DNA of 55,412 nt from Paraglomus occultum. Taxonomy: Eukaryota > Glomeromycota > Glomeromycetes > Paraglomerales > Paraglomeraceae. How positions within the stretch are numbered: the first letter of the stretch is position 1; every line of letters begins with the position of its first letter. The position numbers and the translations under genes are program-made. Below are positions 25,158 through 39,130 of the stretch, one piece after another. A model generated the notes under the pieces. It saw nothing but the letters and a program-made list of their open reading frames with translations, was not told where the DNA came from and searched no databases. The DNA is taken from NCBI GenBank assembly GCA_910592205.1, contig CAJVPJ010000052.1:1-55412 (forward strand), given 5' to 3'.

Positions 25158-28100
25158 AATATCCCCAAGCTATGTAAAATTCGCGTGATCGGGAAGCTCG
25201 TTTGGGTGGGTTCGGCTTATGTGTAAAGATACGGCCGACTGTCAAGGAAGCGGAGCAGAGAACCTTTGTATTAATAAGTTTTGAAATGGAGAAAGTGAAA
25301 TTAAGTTCGCGAACGTTAGGTCTCGTACTTTAACACTTGGTATTTTTTTTTCCTGCAAAGTACAGTGAAACTTGCCGCGGTAACATTTACCTTTGTTACA
25401 TAATGTTCAAAATTATCAAAGTTGTATGTAGGACAATCACGTTACATATCGTAGCATTGTCATACTAATATGCCGCGCAATGAGTAATGGCATATCGGGT
25501 ATTTGGAGACACACATCGATCGGGAAAGTAAGATCACTTGGTTGTCGATGTTCTCGATCTTGTCTAGTTACTACAGTGCGAATGAGGCAGTAGAAAAGCC
25601 TTGGCGAAAACTTTTAAGTTTTGAGAAAGCGTGTATATGCACGCCCTCCTGAACGCTTTTCATAACGGCATCTAAATAACAATCACAAATCAAAAGAATG
25701 GTTACATGCATGCATATCGATGTTATCTTCTCTCGTACCAATGGAAGTTTTCTTCAACCTCCGACGTTGATATGTTACGTTTGGAATGTCCCAGTAAAAG
25801 GGCAACAATGTGAGAACATTTTTATGAACACAAAGTGGCTGGAGATTTGCGTTATTTATTATCTACACACACAGAGTGGCTGGTGTGGTTGTAAATTGAC
25901 CAATGTGCTTTGACATGACTATAGACATGACTTGTGGACAAATCAGAACATTGCTCCACCATATTCTTGGTGTGTCATTGACAGACGAACATAGGGAACA
26001 ATTCCGCAATGCATGTTAACTAATCCGTGAGCGGTTGACTTCATACACGATTAACTCTACCAAATAAAATAAACCGCTTTTTTTTTTTTTTTGCAAAATC
26101 ATAAAAGGGAGTGACAAGTCGAATGCAACGTCTTACATTGTAAATACACGCATTGCATCGTGCATATGATCATGTTTCAATCAATAATCAGCGAAATTTA
26201 TATATGCATTTGCTTGAATAGAACAATAAATTATTCACATTATAATACCATATTGTTTACATTTATAAAAGTTTGTTAATAGCGCAGATAATTGTAAAAT
26301 TATTGAATTTTGAACATTTTCTTCGTAATGCTTTATTTCTTCATTTCGCTGAATAAATTTACGTATAAACCCAACCCGAATGCAGAAATGTAACTCAATA
26401 CAAACGCAAATAAAATTAATGGGGTAGTCGGAGACTTTGAGCACCCACTGTACGACAGATTGTTTCAGAAAGCACACAAGACTTTTCTATCAAATAAATA
26501 AAAATAAAGACGCACATAAATTATAAACCCGTCGAACAGGATATTTAATTAAAGCAAAAAATAACCTTGAAAGGCAGTGTGCATATCTCTTTTCTAAATA
26601 TCCAGATCATAAATTCGCTATCGATGTCGGGTCTAGTCTCAATTGGAAACGACAAAGATTCGTGTACAAGCGTACGCAGAAATTTCGAGAAGTTGTGGCC
26701 ACCCGCAAGGACCGATTGTGCCAATTCACACATGAACTCGTTGACCGGATCTTTCAGAAAAATAATGTCAACAATAATACAACATTTCTAATAATAAATA
26801 TCGGATATAAATATTGACTGTACTTGCTGGGTGGTATAAACTACACAGTCTAAATGAGAAAGCGAAAATTAAAACAATTCAAATTAGGAAAATATATGTA
26901 TATTAAAATCTAAGTTAATTTATTTGACCCATTATCATACATGGTGAGGCTTTATTTAGAAAATTTATTTTATAATAACAATACATAAAATTATTTATAA
27001 TTTATTATTTATTAAAAAAGTTTTGAACTTAGATTTTAATCGAACTATTCTCTCTCAGTATCTCGCTCCCCAGCTCTAGACTACCATCTAAGTCTATCCT
27101 ATCAAAAGACTGATATAAGTTTTACTAACTATAATAACAAAACATAATTTAATAATAAAAATTGTATGAATCAAATTTAAATCACAATCTACAATAACAT
27201 TATTACTTTTACTCCTCGAGCAATTTCTATAGCTGTCTCTTCAGTAATAAACTGCTTCTTTTCTTAACCGTGCTATTGAGAAAAGCGTTCGCATTATTCG
27301 ATGTCTAGATCTTTAAAAAAAAAGAGGGGGTGGGGTAAGAACGAATTCCTAGCAAGGGAACGAAGAACAATGGGGGCTACCCAAAGGAGTTTAATGACCT
27401 TTATCTGCAACGACATTGATCTTTCGACTTTGGTCTTTGAGTTATAATAAAGGTAACAGCACCCCAAGGCCCGGACCGGAACATGTCAAACTATCCATAA
27501 TAACGAGAGGGAGTTTGTACGATGTCAAAGGGTTATATGCCCCAAAGAAACATGCCAAACGTCAATTAATGAGAGTGAGTCTGAACGAACCAGGTCAACA
27601 GGCGGTGCTCAAAAAACTATACTTTGAATAAACACCCCGGCCCCCACCCAAACGAACCATCCACATGCCTTGTTTTTTTATAACGTAGTTATTCCCGGGC
27701 GTATATGGAAGCGTGTATTTGAACTTCTTTCTTATTTAGTCGTCAATAAACTGTGCCGTATCGTTAGAGAACTTGTCCATGTGTCATAGCAAACTTGTCG
27801 TGCGTAATAGAGAGTGCGGCAGAGGATTGTTTGTTGTACTTTAATTTGGTAAATAACGTTGTTTTTGCGCTTTGGTGAAAGAGAGGTTGTCGGACAGCGA
27901 TACATGTACAATAGTTTGAGTTACATATGAGTAAAAGTCTTTCATCAGCGAACGGTTGATAAAGCGGTTGTCATTGTTGGGTGTTAAAAGTTTGTCGAGA
28001 ACTTGTTTCGTGCTGTATGTGCGTATATAGTGTGCCGATAGATGATTGTTGTTGTGTATTATGCATTTGTACTTTGATGGGGGAGAAGGAGAGAAAAGGG

Positions 28101-30905
28101 GGGTATATATATATGTTAACAGACGCGTGTTTGCGTGTTAGATAACAAATAATGACTCATACATCAATCGCGTCATAAGCATCCTTATAAAGTATCGACG
28201 TCAACGTGGTACAGCAGTAAAAAGTTTTTTCACTCCCACGGGCGGTCAGGAGGTAGCAATCAATGGTAATACTCCGCGCATAATTTGATTAAGCTAATTT
28301 CTATGATATAATGACATCTTAATGACGAAAATTAATGTTCCGGAATACGCATAGTGAAATTTATATTCTCACAGGTAGTGACCAGTGGTTTATCGATAAG
28401 CCACGCGTACTATTAATAGCTGGGTGTCATAAATCTCACAAGCGACTAGTAGGATTATTTACTACCGATAAACCATGTATATGATGGAGTTATGTAGAAA
28501 TTTCTCGAATGTTTATTTGAAAGGACATGTCTTCTATATCAGGTTTTCTGATTTTTGGGGAATAACTTCCTTATTTGTCGCTTTAACAACATCTGGGGGT
28601 TTTTTTCTTGATCTACAAATAGCGGTTTTTCTTATTCGAAACCAAAATCGACGTAATTTATTAGGACGTATACGAGAACGCGTTTTCAGAACATGCTATT
28701 GCGTTAAAGGTCATATACTAATACAGTTTCTCCCAATGCTGTTACTAAGGTATAGACAAAATCAATAATTTGAACGGTTTGTTGAATTCTTCCAGTACAC
28801 CATCATGGCCTGATGTCTACCTGAAAGCTAAAACGCAAAGTTAACAATTTTTTGGAATTAATGCCTCAATTTTAAACTTTAATCGTAGCCTTTGTTTTTC
28901 ATCAGTGATTTCGATTAATCGGTAAATAGAATGTCGTCGAGCAGACCAAAAGTTTGTCTAAATGAAAGTCAATATTGCTTTTAAATGTGAAACCCGTTTG
29001 ATTCAGCATAGGCAATTGAACTCCAAAGTCAGAATACAAGCTTGCATTCCACCGGTAAGTTTCTTCTTTCCCTATCTACTTTACCCGAATCTAAAAAGTC
29101 TTAAGTCATCTAGTTTCGTAAAGGACGTTTGTGCAATAATATGATTGTATTGTCTTACATATAGAGTAATCATCTAACAATACTGCACGCCAGTGATTAT
29201 GATTGGAAAGAGAATCAAATGTACAAAGGTAGGTCTTTGTTCCAAGCGCTTGTCCAATCACTGTAAGTAGTAATAGCGAATTTAATAACAAATTAGGTTA
29301 TATATTGTAAGGCTATCACGAAAATTTGTCAATTGGTTATAATAAAAAGTTCATTACGGTCTGAAAATTCAGCATGACATCAACAAAATGTCAGGAGAAG
29401 GCAACATTACAACAATGATTTATTCGTCCGCTGATCCATAAGTTGAACGGTAATGGAAGAAAATAATGACCAGAAATCGTTAACTGCACTCTTACAAATG
29501 ATGTAAAAAGAGAGAGTGATGAAGTCACCAACAAGGAGGCTATTGAGTGCCGCGAAGGAAATTTCAGCTAAATGTATGGAAATAATATCCTCAGTAAATA
29601 TACATGACAGTTGTTTATTTTATTTTATTTTTTGCTTGCAGTGATTTATGATGAGATTTTCTAATACTAAATCTGCCAATCTATTGCTTTTATCTTCAAT
29701 CTTACAATACATTAGACGAGAAAAGTACAGTCTCCAATGGAGCATTCAATGACATCTATAAGATAAGTTATCCACCCACTGAAAATAAAAATTACTACTC
29801 AGAATCTATAAATTGAGCTTCGTTGTCTTGTTTATTTTTTGCGACATTTTCATTGATAAATACATATAGTGTATTGCTTTATTTGTGAATGTAAACGTGC
29901 AGACTTTGGATACAGTGAAATACTATAATCTCCGGTACAATAAAACAAGGAACTTTTGGACAAGGAAAGATTTTGTTCATTATAACCAGATTGACTGTGT
30001 ACTCCTAAGAGCCAGAGATATGGATATTCACATCACATCAAACCTCGTTTTTGCAAAAGAGATTTCGTACCAACTCGTGGTTTTCAGTATGAATGTTGAA
30101 TCAACAAATGCAGACACGGGCAAATTTGCCAAGAATCTATTATCTATCATAGCTTTCACGACCAGACACAATAACCTTGAGGAAAACTGTCAGATAATAG
30201 TAACTCATCTTCCGTAATTTCCATCTGCAGGCTGCGGCTTTCCGAAATCCTGTGCTAAGAACGTAGTAACCGCGGAAAACGCCGAAAGACAACATAATAG
30301 GCAATGGCAAGAATCTGAGCCATCGATAAATTAAGTACCAAAACATTACTTAATATGGCATAATTTCTTGTCATTTGAGTAATACGAATTATTTTTGCAG
30401 AACGATATCTTCAGCTTAGACCTTCAATTAGATCTCTAAATTCTTGCATTAGAATACTTTTTTATATTCCAATAAACCGAGTTAAAACAAACATACTTAT
30501 TTCTTTTCGTAATTATAAATTTTGGTTATAAAATCAAGCGTCGGTGCAGTCTCTGTTATTATTGAGATACAAAACGTACTCTCCAACCGCGTTCTTCAGG
30601 TTATACTCGCCCTTACCTCGAAGCCATCTTTCGTATTAGAATGATTATTTATTTCTTTGCGCAAGTTAGTAGTTTAGTGTCCCAATCCGATAGACTATTA
30701 GTTAGTCTCGCTATTAGAAATCTCGAGGATAAATAATAATTCAGAAGAAACATATACAAAACCGATATTTAGATCGTGAGTATAAATCGTAGTCTAAACG
30801 TCACTAATTGTCAATAGATTTATCTCAAGTAGGAATAGCGAAAGGTTTCGTTTGAAAAGAGCTAAATCTCAAGGCTCGTATACCAACGCTCTCCCCAGGT
30901 ATATT
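25158..30905. other. gene-poor region, no intact gene
   Basis: About 5.7 kb of AT-rich sequence upstream of the importin gene. Isolated frames occur at 27416-27631 (71 codons), 28475-28768 (97 codons) and 29885-30217 (110 codons), with no family resemblance, no splice structure I could support and biased composition. A minus frame around 26545-26755, reading 'FLKDPVNEFMCELAQSVLAG' then 'HNFSKFLRTLVHESLSFPIE', looks like a protein fragment and is noted among the findings. A T-run lies at 26080-26093. Confidence 0.5.
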
Positions 30906-31536
30906 GGCTCGACAAAACGCGTAAGGTTTGTATTATCCAACCATCAAGAAAGAGAATCGTTGAAGCGGTGGATGGAAACGTACCGATGGACGTACAATCA
31001 AATTCTGGAATTGGTGAGAATCGAGTAATTAACAATGATAATTGGATTAAGGATACACCAAACCCGATTTGTAATCGGGTACTTCGAAAATCTCTAAAGG
31101 CGTACAATATCAACAAGAAAATGATAAAAATTTTAAATTCAAATTAAAGAAAAGAATGAATCGCAAACGATCAATTGGAACGACGAAATTTTACAAAAGA
31201 GGAACGAGTAATTTCGTGTTTCTGAATATTAAGGGTATCAAAACTTCTGAAAGTTACCGAAGATAAAGAACACGATAAATATCACCGTGATAGGTTGGGA
31301 CATTTTATTTTTGTGTTAATGTACCTCTCGATAAAACTATTGAAAAGACGATAATTCGTTTCTATGGATTCTGATGTTTGCACGTTTCTCACATGTTATA
31401 CTCCGAATGAGAAAATTGTTGAGTACGGAAAAAATAATATTAGTCGCATATATCAATTATGTAAGAAGTATGATAGATATCAAAGCGAAAAATCTGTCAG
31501 TAAAAGTGGTTCAAATAAGCGTAAGAGATACACGTT
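30906..31536 (+). pseudogene. Fanzor/TnpB-like nuclease, N-terminal half, frameshifted
   Basis: Successive frames match the N-terminal half of Fanzor/TnpB in the correct order. 'KRVRFVLSNHQERESLKRW' with 'RWTYNQIL' is the classic first helix pair. 'VINNDNWIKDTPNPICNR' with 'SLKAY' follows in another frame. 'FKFKLKKRMNRKRSI' and 'TTKFYKRGTSNFVFL' come next, then 'HDKYHRDRLGHF', and then 'SMDSDVCTFLTCYTP' followed by 'VEYGKNNISRIYQLCKKYDR'. This last block is the RuvC-I region, where families usually have D-P-G-V-R-T-F. At least three frameshifts or stops separate the blocks. The reading ends in 'NKRKRYT', where the inverted-repeat element begins. The C-terminal half was not found beyond the element. 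Clearly a dead copy. Confidence 0.8.
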
Positions 31537-33760
31537 GTTGTATGTCAGATCGGAATTTATGTCAATTCGGAATGGACATATGTCAGATCGGAATTTGTGG
31601 TATACTAAATATAATACTGTGAACGCGATGGGCCTATCTTCTCTGCATTGCTTCAGTGATGGGCTCTTTGTGACTAATGCTATAAATGACAACATAATAG
31701 CCATCTATGTCATAGCTTACAACGATGATATTGTATATAGCAATGAGATTACTTCATCGATGTGTTAAGTGAATACTACGTTCGAGCAATGAACAATTTA
31801 TCCAACCATTATAATTATACTTTATACGATACGATATTAATCTCTCTTATTTATGTTAACCACATCGGAACCATAGCCTTTACCATGTTGGTTAAGAAAG
31901 TTATTAAATGTTCGCAACGCAGGAACACATAGTAAAATTACTACGCTTTAAGCCGACGGAAAGACTTGTCCTCGTTTTGAAACAAATAATAATACTAACG
32001 CAACATATTTAACTTTCATTCTCAGCGAACGTGCGTCATCACGAACGCTTTTAATATACTCTTAACATGATTATTATAGCGAACGATTATTAATTAGTCA
32101 ACGTTCAGCGCAAAGCTTTTAATTAATGAAAGCTTTTATACATATCGGAAGTCTTATAGTAAACCAGCTTCCATATCGCTACGTTTATTATTATAGTTAA
32201 GCTCCTTCTTCACAATAATCGCTCCGGGAGACTTATAGAACGAGATTGCATTTATTATCCTTTCATTCGAACTAATCGTATTTAATATTGCATCGCAGCG
32301 ATAGTTAACCACGTTTTAAGACAAACGTCTAACGAGGTTCATTACGCATTGAATCCAAATATTAAACATCGCCTGGCACATCGTTGCGAAAGAAATTTTT
32401 TGAGTTACTGAATGCGTTAGCGAATAGTCATTCTATTGGTGCAGGATACAAATACAATAAGTAACATCGATTGACATATTATTGTGTGAATATGCTTTAG
32501 TTACTAAAAGCGTTAATGAATTTTCTACTGTGAGAAAATTGAAAGATGAGAATATTAAATGCTATTGTGAAAGAATGCTTTGAGTTACCGAATACGTTAG
32601 CAAATAGTCATTCTATTGGTGCATGATACAAATACAATAAGTAAACATCGATTGACATATCATTATGAATATGCTTGACTTGCTAAAACGTTAGTGATGG
32701 TAACACTTCCATAGTGAAAAACGAGAGTATTCAAATGGCGTAATGAATGTGGCTCAGCATATAATACAGAATACGTTAGCTATATTCCTTCGATTGGTCA
32801 AATACAATAATGAGTAAACAATGATCAACACATTGTAACCATCTGGGTTTAAGCTTAAAGTGGTGTGCAACACATATCACCAGCCAACTTGTCAACCAAA
32901 TTTGGGCTAAAGAATGCGTGTGAAATTAACAGATCTGCAGTTGGAGATTTAGTAATAGCTTACTACATAGATTTGATTTGAGCGATAAACAGAATGATAG
33001 GACAGCCATATTATTATTTGTTTGATGAGTTACCAAACAGGTTTGTGCTAACATTACAATTAACGATTATTCTATGTCAGCTTACGAGTCGATGTGTACA
33101 ATTAGTCAATATTATACTATGTATGATTTGCCGAACTCTTCAATTACCTTCACTGAATGAATCGTTTGTGAGTATTTGAAGATAATTTTGCTGTTCTTTC
33201 TAATCTCCGGCATTGGCCTAAGTTGTGCAGTTTTTGTGAGAATAAACGTCATTTTCGATCACATGTTTTATACGATTTTCCTTATGACAGTAATACATGC
33301 GAAATAAACGTTCTAAACTTTCAATGTTTTACATAAGTGAATACGGTTTGGGATTGGACGGAGGTTATGTTGCGATATAATTACATATGAGAGCAACAAA
33401 ATGTTATGAAGTATATATATTAACTGTCACAGTCGACAGGCAATAATCTGTTACGCGTATATTATTTATCGTTCGGGTAAGATTAAGTGTATACAGACAA
33501 TATAATGTAAGACGTAATACAAGTAGTAATACCACAAGTTCCTTGTGCTTGTATATATTATTTTATCTTTTATTTTAAACTTACCAACGTTAATAGCATA
33601 TATTTATAACAAACGCAGTTGTTTTGACGCACGCAGAATTGATATCATAATGTCATATAATACTTTTATAAGGTCGTTCTTTATTATTCCGATCTGACAT
33701 ATGTCAGTTCGGAATGGACATAGATTCTGATCTGACATAAATTCCGATCTGACATACAAC
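31537..33760. mobile_element. 2.2-kb terminal-inverted-repeat element, non-autonomous
   Basis: The first 28 bases at the left end, starting 'gttgtatgtcagatcggaat', are the exact reverse complement of the last 28 at the right end. Similarity continues inward for about 70 bases on each side with small indels. Inside each arm the phrase 'atgtcagatcggaattt' or its variants occurs two or three times. The interior is AT-rich, lacks any frame of transposase size, and holds 178-base tandem repeats. The left end falls inside the Fanzor remnant. 'acgt' occurs within a base of both outer ends, but no clean target-site duplication could be fixed. It is best read as a non-autonomous DNA transposon or foldback-like element of unknown superfamily. 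Confidence 0.65.
32396..32840. repeat. diverged ~178-base tandem repeats
   Basis: A block containing 'atagtcattctattggtgca' (about 32418) and 'catcgattgacatat' (about 32466) recurs about 178 bases later (32598 and 32647). A third, shorter and more diverged copy follows ('gaatacgttagc', 'gattggtcaaatacaataat' near 32770-32812). All copies lie within the inverted-repeat element, as subterminal or satellite-like arrays do in some DNA transposons. Confidence 0.7.
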
Positions 33761-34512
33761 ACGTCTAATGTGAGTTAACGATAAAATTAGGGGACAAATT
33801 TATGCACAAGATAAACTTACTGAGACCAATCTTCGAAAAAGAAAAGAAAGAGCTAAAAAGATGTTTAGACTTTTTAATAATATTTGTGGAAAGGAATAAT
33901 AGGTCGGATTAAAAATTTTAATGCAACAATAATTTTAAATTTGTCTCAGAATGACGTTGTTTATGTAATTAGCAAAATTTCGGAAATAACTCTCACATGG
34001 CTTTACCTTGATAACAGCGTCAATTTTTTCTGAGTATAAATAATAGAGTCATGTCATTGCAGGAGGCGGACATTTCTCAAATTTTTCATATAATTTATAC
34101 GATTGACTGTGACATTGATGTCACACTTCGTGCTCGAAGCCAGATTTTTTTTGTTATATATCGCATCACGGTTGATATCTTGTTGATCGATGTGTGATGG
34201 GTGTAGTACATCTATCGCCGGAAAATTAAATCATATTAATATATCCATAATACAAGAACGATATATTGTCACAAATAAATTCTTAGAATCAACTCTAAAG
34301 TAATAACCCTTCGGATCTACAATTCTCACTACAACTCAATATGGATCTCTCCTATTCTCATCGTATATATCACTCGCAAAATACGACGAATATACATAAC
34401 TCATCTAATAACCAATCCACACTAAAAATGAATATAATATTCTAGAGTATATAGTTATTAGTGAAATTAGCAAGGTTAAATTAAATAGGTCTAAATACCC
34501 TAATCAATAAAT
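33761..34512. other. intergenic, no gene seen
   Basis: AT-rich flank to the right of the inverted-repeat element. The frame at about 33800-33890 with 'LRKRKERAKKMFRLFNNI' is Lys/Arg-rich and could be the interrupted Fanzor continuing, but the match is too weak to claim. Confidence 0.4.
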
Positions 34513-35242
34513 ATGTCTAGTTTTGATATCGCTACTATTATTGATAAAAAAGATAAAACACTTTCTAAGCCATATATTAATCGCCCTGGTTTTTGGTATG
34601 AAGTATGCTGTGTCATATAAATGCGGAACTTATGCTAATGAACTCAATCAAATTTTCGATAATAAAAGCTTATTTGACACTTTATCTACCATGAAACAAC
34701 TGTTCAATGGGCAATACGAGTAAGAATTCCATTACAGAATTTATTAACCGCTGGAAAATTTAGTGTATATCATCGATATTGTTTATTTATGTCATATTAT
34801 TAAAGACTACGTTACAAGAGAAAAATTTTTGTGGCAAAATTATTTGAAACTATAAAAACTTGATTTCTTGTCAGGTGCTAGTACCACTTTTTGTACGTAC
34901 TAACAGTTCTATTTTTAGTTTATACGCTTGTTCCTGGCGCAATGTCTGTATAAACTGAAGATCTCGACGTGTAATCCGAAGATTAATGTAGCACAAATAA
35001 TTTTAACCAATAAAATTGAATTAATGCGCGACGAATGCCAATTTATTGAGTCTAAAGTAACAACTAGAGAGGCCGCTGATTCGATCAACAAGTTGACAAG
35101 TTTTTTAACAAACGCCGAAGAACAATTTGATGTCAGTAATAGTTTTCTTGTAGAGCTCAAACGTTTTAGCAGGAAATTAAATCAATCACTTATTGACTCG
35201 AAAGTGCAAACGGAAATTAGCAGTTTTTTTAGTACTGATTAA
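34513..35242 (+). CDS. small two-exon protein of unknown function, coiled-coil-like
   Basis: I do not recognise this protein. The model uses exons 34513-34602 and 34919-35242 (137 residues). It is supported by an ATG start, a gtatgc donor in phase 0, and an acceptor 'ctatttttag' preceded by a perfect branch-site consensus 'tactaac' at about 34899. The joined sequence runs smoothly through the junction ('NRPGFWYE' + 'FIRLFLAQCLYKLK'). The C-terminal half ('ECQFIESKVTTREAADSINK' ... 'FLVELKRFSRKLNQSLIDSK') is charged with regular hydrophobic spacing, suggesting helices or a coiled coil. No signal peptide or membrane segment is evident. An extra internal exon at 34669-34719 is open but does not keep the downstream frame. 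It could be a small subunit of a larger complex or a lineage-specific gene. Confidence 0.45.
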
Positions 35243-35404
35243 TCCAAGTTGTTTTACTTACAAATAGTAATTTTCGAGTAGTTTTAAACCGATTTTACAA
35301 ATAAACATCACATGCGAGAGTGTGACCGAATATTGATTTAAACGTCCGCTTTTTTTTAACCAAGAATAGTTGTTTACGGAGAAATTCAAATTACGTGTTA
35401 CTTC

Positions 35405-35537
35405 TCCTGCTAATCCGAAGTCGTCATGTTCAGTATTATAAGCTTCGGTTTACAGGGGTGTTCCGTTAATCCGAAGACCCCGCTAATCCGAAGAAAAAGG
35501 GTGGAACGGACGCCTTCGGTTTAACGGGGTTGACTGT
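35405..35537. mobile_element. Tigger/pogo-like terminal repeat fragment
   Basis: The segment contains three copies of 'taatccgaag' and two of 'cttcggttta', and ends with 'cggtttaacggggttgactg'. Read from the other strand it starts 'cagtcaaccccgttaaaccg', which closely resembles the CAGT-plus-CCCCGTTAA-type ends of Tigger/pogo elements, a group whose transposases carry CENP-B-type DNA-binding domains. No transposase and no opposite end were found, so it is a solo end or a short derivative. Confidence 0.5.
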
Positions 35538-37918
35538 GTATTTGGAAATAAATTACCCAGCATTACTACAGTATGTTGATTCGTGCGACCCGATTTCTCA
35601 CATAAACCCCATTGGATATTTTTTTTTCGCCTTCGTGTCGTTAGAAATATACTGTCTCAAGAATTGCGTAAAATAACAATAATTTTTTTAGAAGCATATG
35701 TTCTCGACAGCACGTTTACTTGAAATCTGTTATTCTAATACTTTCCTTATTATTTGCGCATGGCATAAATGAATAAAAATTAGTTTCATTGGCTATCTTA
35801 ATTTGTAAATTAAATAAGAAACGTTATTCTCTACTCAGATTAAGCTTTTTGCTGTCTTATATGCTGCTGAATTATTTTTCCTCTTAATGATATCCAACTT
35901 TCACGACATGGCACAACGAAATACTATATTTACCAGTTATAATAATTTATGCTTAGTTACTAACATTAAAGCTCGACATTAGCTACCAGTACCTTACTAT
36001 GTATGGAACTTTTTCCTAAGTTTATCGTGTTGATTTTCAGTTAAGCGATACACTTTAAAGTCAGGGACGTTAGAAGGCGTTGACGTTTCCGTTTACATAT
36101 TCTGCTTGTTTACAAAACACGAAAATTGCGAAGCGTCTGGTTAAAAGCAAGACAATAACAGATTAAAATTTTGAGGCATAATTATTATGTATGATTTTAT
36201 GTTAATTGATAACTTTTATATGGAGTATCATCTAAGGTTGCATGTGTTACCGAATACTACGCATGAAATACAAGCTGACGATAATATTAGGATGAGATCT
36301 ACCCAAATAGGAAAAAGTTATATTCTAATAGTCAATGTTGTAACTAGAAAGAAATATTAAACATAAATAATATGCACATGTCAAGTAATTATCATGACAT
36401 GATATTAATAGCTTAAGTTCCCGTGATACGCGTAACAATATTCGTGCGTGAATAACAGCATCTTTTGCATCGCTGTTGACCCATTAATAATTACATAGCA
36501 CACAGTTGACGATAGCACTCATATTTCCGATAAGTATAGCAAATATTTGAACATAATTTTTTCTACACAGTTTGATGTCCGGGAAGATTTGACGCCTTGC
36601 TGAAAAGAAATATAATTGTCTGGCATTATTCTCAGATTATTATGATTCTGAAAAACATTAAACGCAATTTGAACAGTATTATACTGGTGGTTTGGTAACT
36701 TGTAATTTGTTTAAATACTGAACGCTTACTTTCTACTAGAACTATGGTTGCGAGCCTATTGACTTGTTAATTTCGATACGAAATTGATCCTTTGTTTAGG
36801 ACTGAAATGTTATTCTAGATTGACATACTTAGCGTTTGATCTCTTAAGCTTATTATTATTATTATACACTTTTTCATTTGATGTTGTGTTATTGAAACTG
36901 GTCAGTATAAAATAGTCAGAAGGAAATGCTACAAGAATTTATTTGTCGGGTCTTACGCCTACGACTCATAAACAACATCAATTCCACGTATTAATATAAT
37001 TGTCTCCATTCACCATCCCAATTTGTTAAGTAGGGACATTAATGAGTATTCCTTCAGCTTACTAATTCTAAAGCTTTAGAGTGTTTTGGTATTGACGCTG
37101 CTAGAAAGTAAAGCTTATGCTACATGCTAAGTTTGAAGAAGTCTAACTTTATAAACGACTTGACGTTACACTAAACTTGCTTTCATGTGACCTTCCCATA
37201 CCTAATTTGGTATAACTCATGGTTAAAAAAAAAAGGGCAGTTATTATTCTTCCCAGCATATGAGGCAACATTAACAAAGAAGTGAGCAAACTTGATTGAC
37301 GCGTTAGCGCCATGGATCGTCATTATAACTTGGAAATTCGCACATAAAATGATTACCATTACTACATTCTCGGTTTATGACATTTCTCATACTCGTGAAA
37401 GGTAATAACATAGCAGTAGTAATTATTATAATAGAATGGGAAAGCCTCAAACGTAACTTTACGAAACTTTCGAAACATCATGGTATGCGAACGACGCCCA
37501 TAATGTACTCATAATGACTTATTCCACACAATATTGTATTCGTTTCAAGCTCGACCTGCATATTGCAGGGGGGGAACTGCCTCGGTTATCATAAATTGGC
37601 TTTCTTGTCCCCCGTAAGTGTGTCATCATAGAAGACACAAACCTTTCTTTTTTTATCCCTCAACACAACTTTCAGAACTAAAATAAAACTCTACTGTACC
37701 CCTACAGTTCCGTTTATGTTTACTTTGTCGGACTTTATGTCGTAACATGCTTTTATACAAACAAAGGCTTGGCAAAGACTTTGTCTTAATGACGTATTCA
37801 CGCTTTGAAATATAAAGCCTTACAATTAGTGTGCATAACCGCGAGAAGTGAAACCGTTTTTCTATACAATAGGTATTCAGCCATAAAGAAGCTCGAAATC
37901 AAGTAGACAGAATTAAAA
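35538..37918. other. gene-poor AT-rich region
   Basis: No open frame longer than about 60 codons on either strand and no recognisable repeat apart from short AT runs. The final few hundred bases are the presumed promoter of the DUF4112 gene. Confidence 0.6.
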
Positions 37919-38716
37919 ATGAGCATATCACAGAAAATAGCAAAGTCAGTCATAAAAAAGTCGTTACGATCGAACATTAGGGAAGGTCAAGATTCAAAAA
38001 CACAGACCGAAAGTTCCGATGCTTTTCAACAAGGACCTAGTAATAGTGCCCACATACTGATGAACAAAAGAGACAAAAAGAACAAATGGAATATTCCGCC
38101 TGGATTGACAAAGAACGAAGCGCAAGTACTAAAGGTTGTCAAGAAACGAGCGCGATTATATGATACAAATTTCTGCTCGTGTTGTTGTTGTAACGTGGGC
38201 CTGGAGCCCGTCCTTGGTAGGTCTTTTCATTTTTTGTGCTTACTATTTTAATGGCTGGGAATGGTTCAATTGAAGAGGGAATTGACAAATTTACCTTGTT
38301 CGCTTGTTGGTCAATAGGATTGATTCCCGTAATTGGAGATTTTGTTGGAGTGTTTCTTGCCTTAATGTTGGTTAATACTGCAAAAAAGGCTGACTTACCG
38401 CAGATGGTAGTGAGCAAGATGCTGGTGAACGTTTGGATAGACTTTTTGGTAAGTTGATAGGCTTGCTGTTCTTTTGCGGTCTCTGTATCGGCGGTATCAC
38501 TATAACTATCATTCTCACTGTCATCTCTTCCGCAAATAGCTAGGATTGATTCCATTTGTGGGAGACTTATTTGACTTCTTTTACAAATGTAATACCCGGA
38601 ATGCAATTATTCTACACACATTTCTTGAGAATAGGGCAAAGAACAGGTCTCTCGTCGAAGAGGGAACAGTCGAGATTATTGCTCCTAGATACCCAGAAAC
38701 GTCTGTCGTACGATGA
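37919..38716 (+). CDS. DUF4112-family membrane protein
   Basis: Three exons in phase: 37919-38216, 38318-38448 and 38540-38716 (201 residues). The first 60 residues are basic and polar. 'KNKWNIPPGLTKNEAQVLKV' and 'VKKRARLYDTNF' then introduce the DUF4112 domain. It shows the family's paired turns 'LGLIPVIGDFVGVFLALMLV' and 'LGLIPFVGDLFDFFYKCNTR', each leading a hydrophobic segment, with 'SKMLVNVWIDFL' between them. Removing each intron joins a family motif exactly at its G-L-I-P turn, which supports the splice sites. The biochemical function of the family is unknown; it is expected to be an integral membrane protein with two or three helices. The Cys-rich stretch 'FCSCCCCNVG' before the first turn is unusual. 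Confidence 0.85.
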
Positions 38717-39130
38717 GTGTTAATAGAGTTAATAATGGGGGTGCCAAGGTTATGGGCTTTATGTGGCGAACTATTGTGGGAAAAGGACATTTGTAATGAA
38801 ATTATTCAAGGCGCTGATATCTCAAAAAGTCATTAAAGATTAATATGATATCACTTGTAAATTATGTATTTTTACATTTGGCTGTAATACATCTTTCTCG
38901 TGCTAAAGCGATATCCAGCCCCATTCCTCAAGTGTGAAAGGTTCTGGTGACTATTCAAAAATGTTTATTAATTGTGTACATACAATCAAAAGAACAATGC
39001 ATCCAGCGGTATTAACAATACAAAAGAAATATGAGGGGAGGCAACGTAATATATATGATAGTATAATTTATGAATAACAATACATCCAACTATGACATAC
39101 GCAGAACTCGTGACATCTATAGTCCTTTAT
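38717..39130. other. convergent intergenic region
   Basis: The 3'-to-3' gap between the DUF4112 gene and the epsin gene. AT-rich; no gene recognised. Confidence 0.7.
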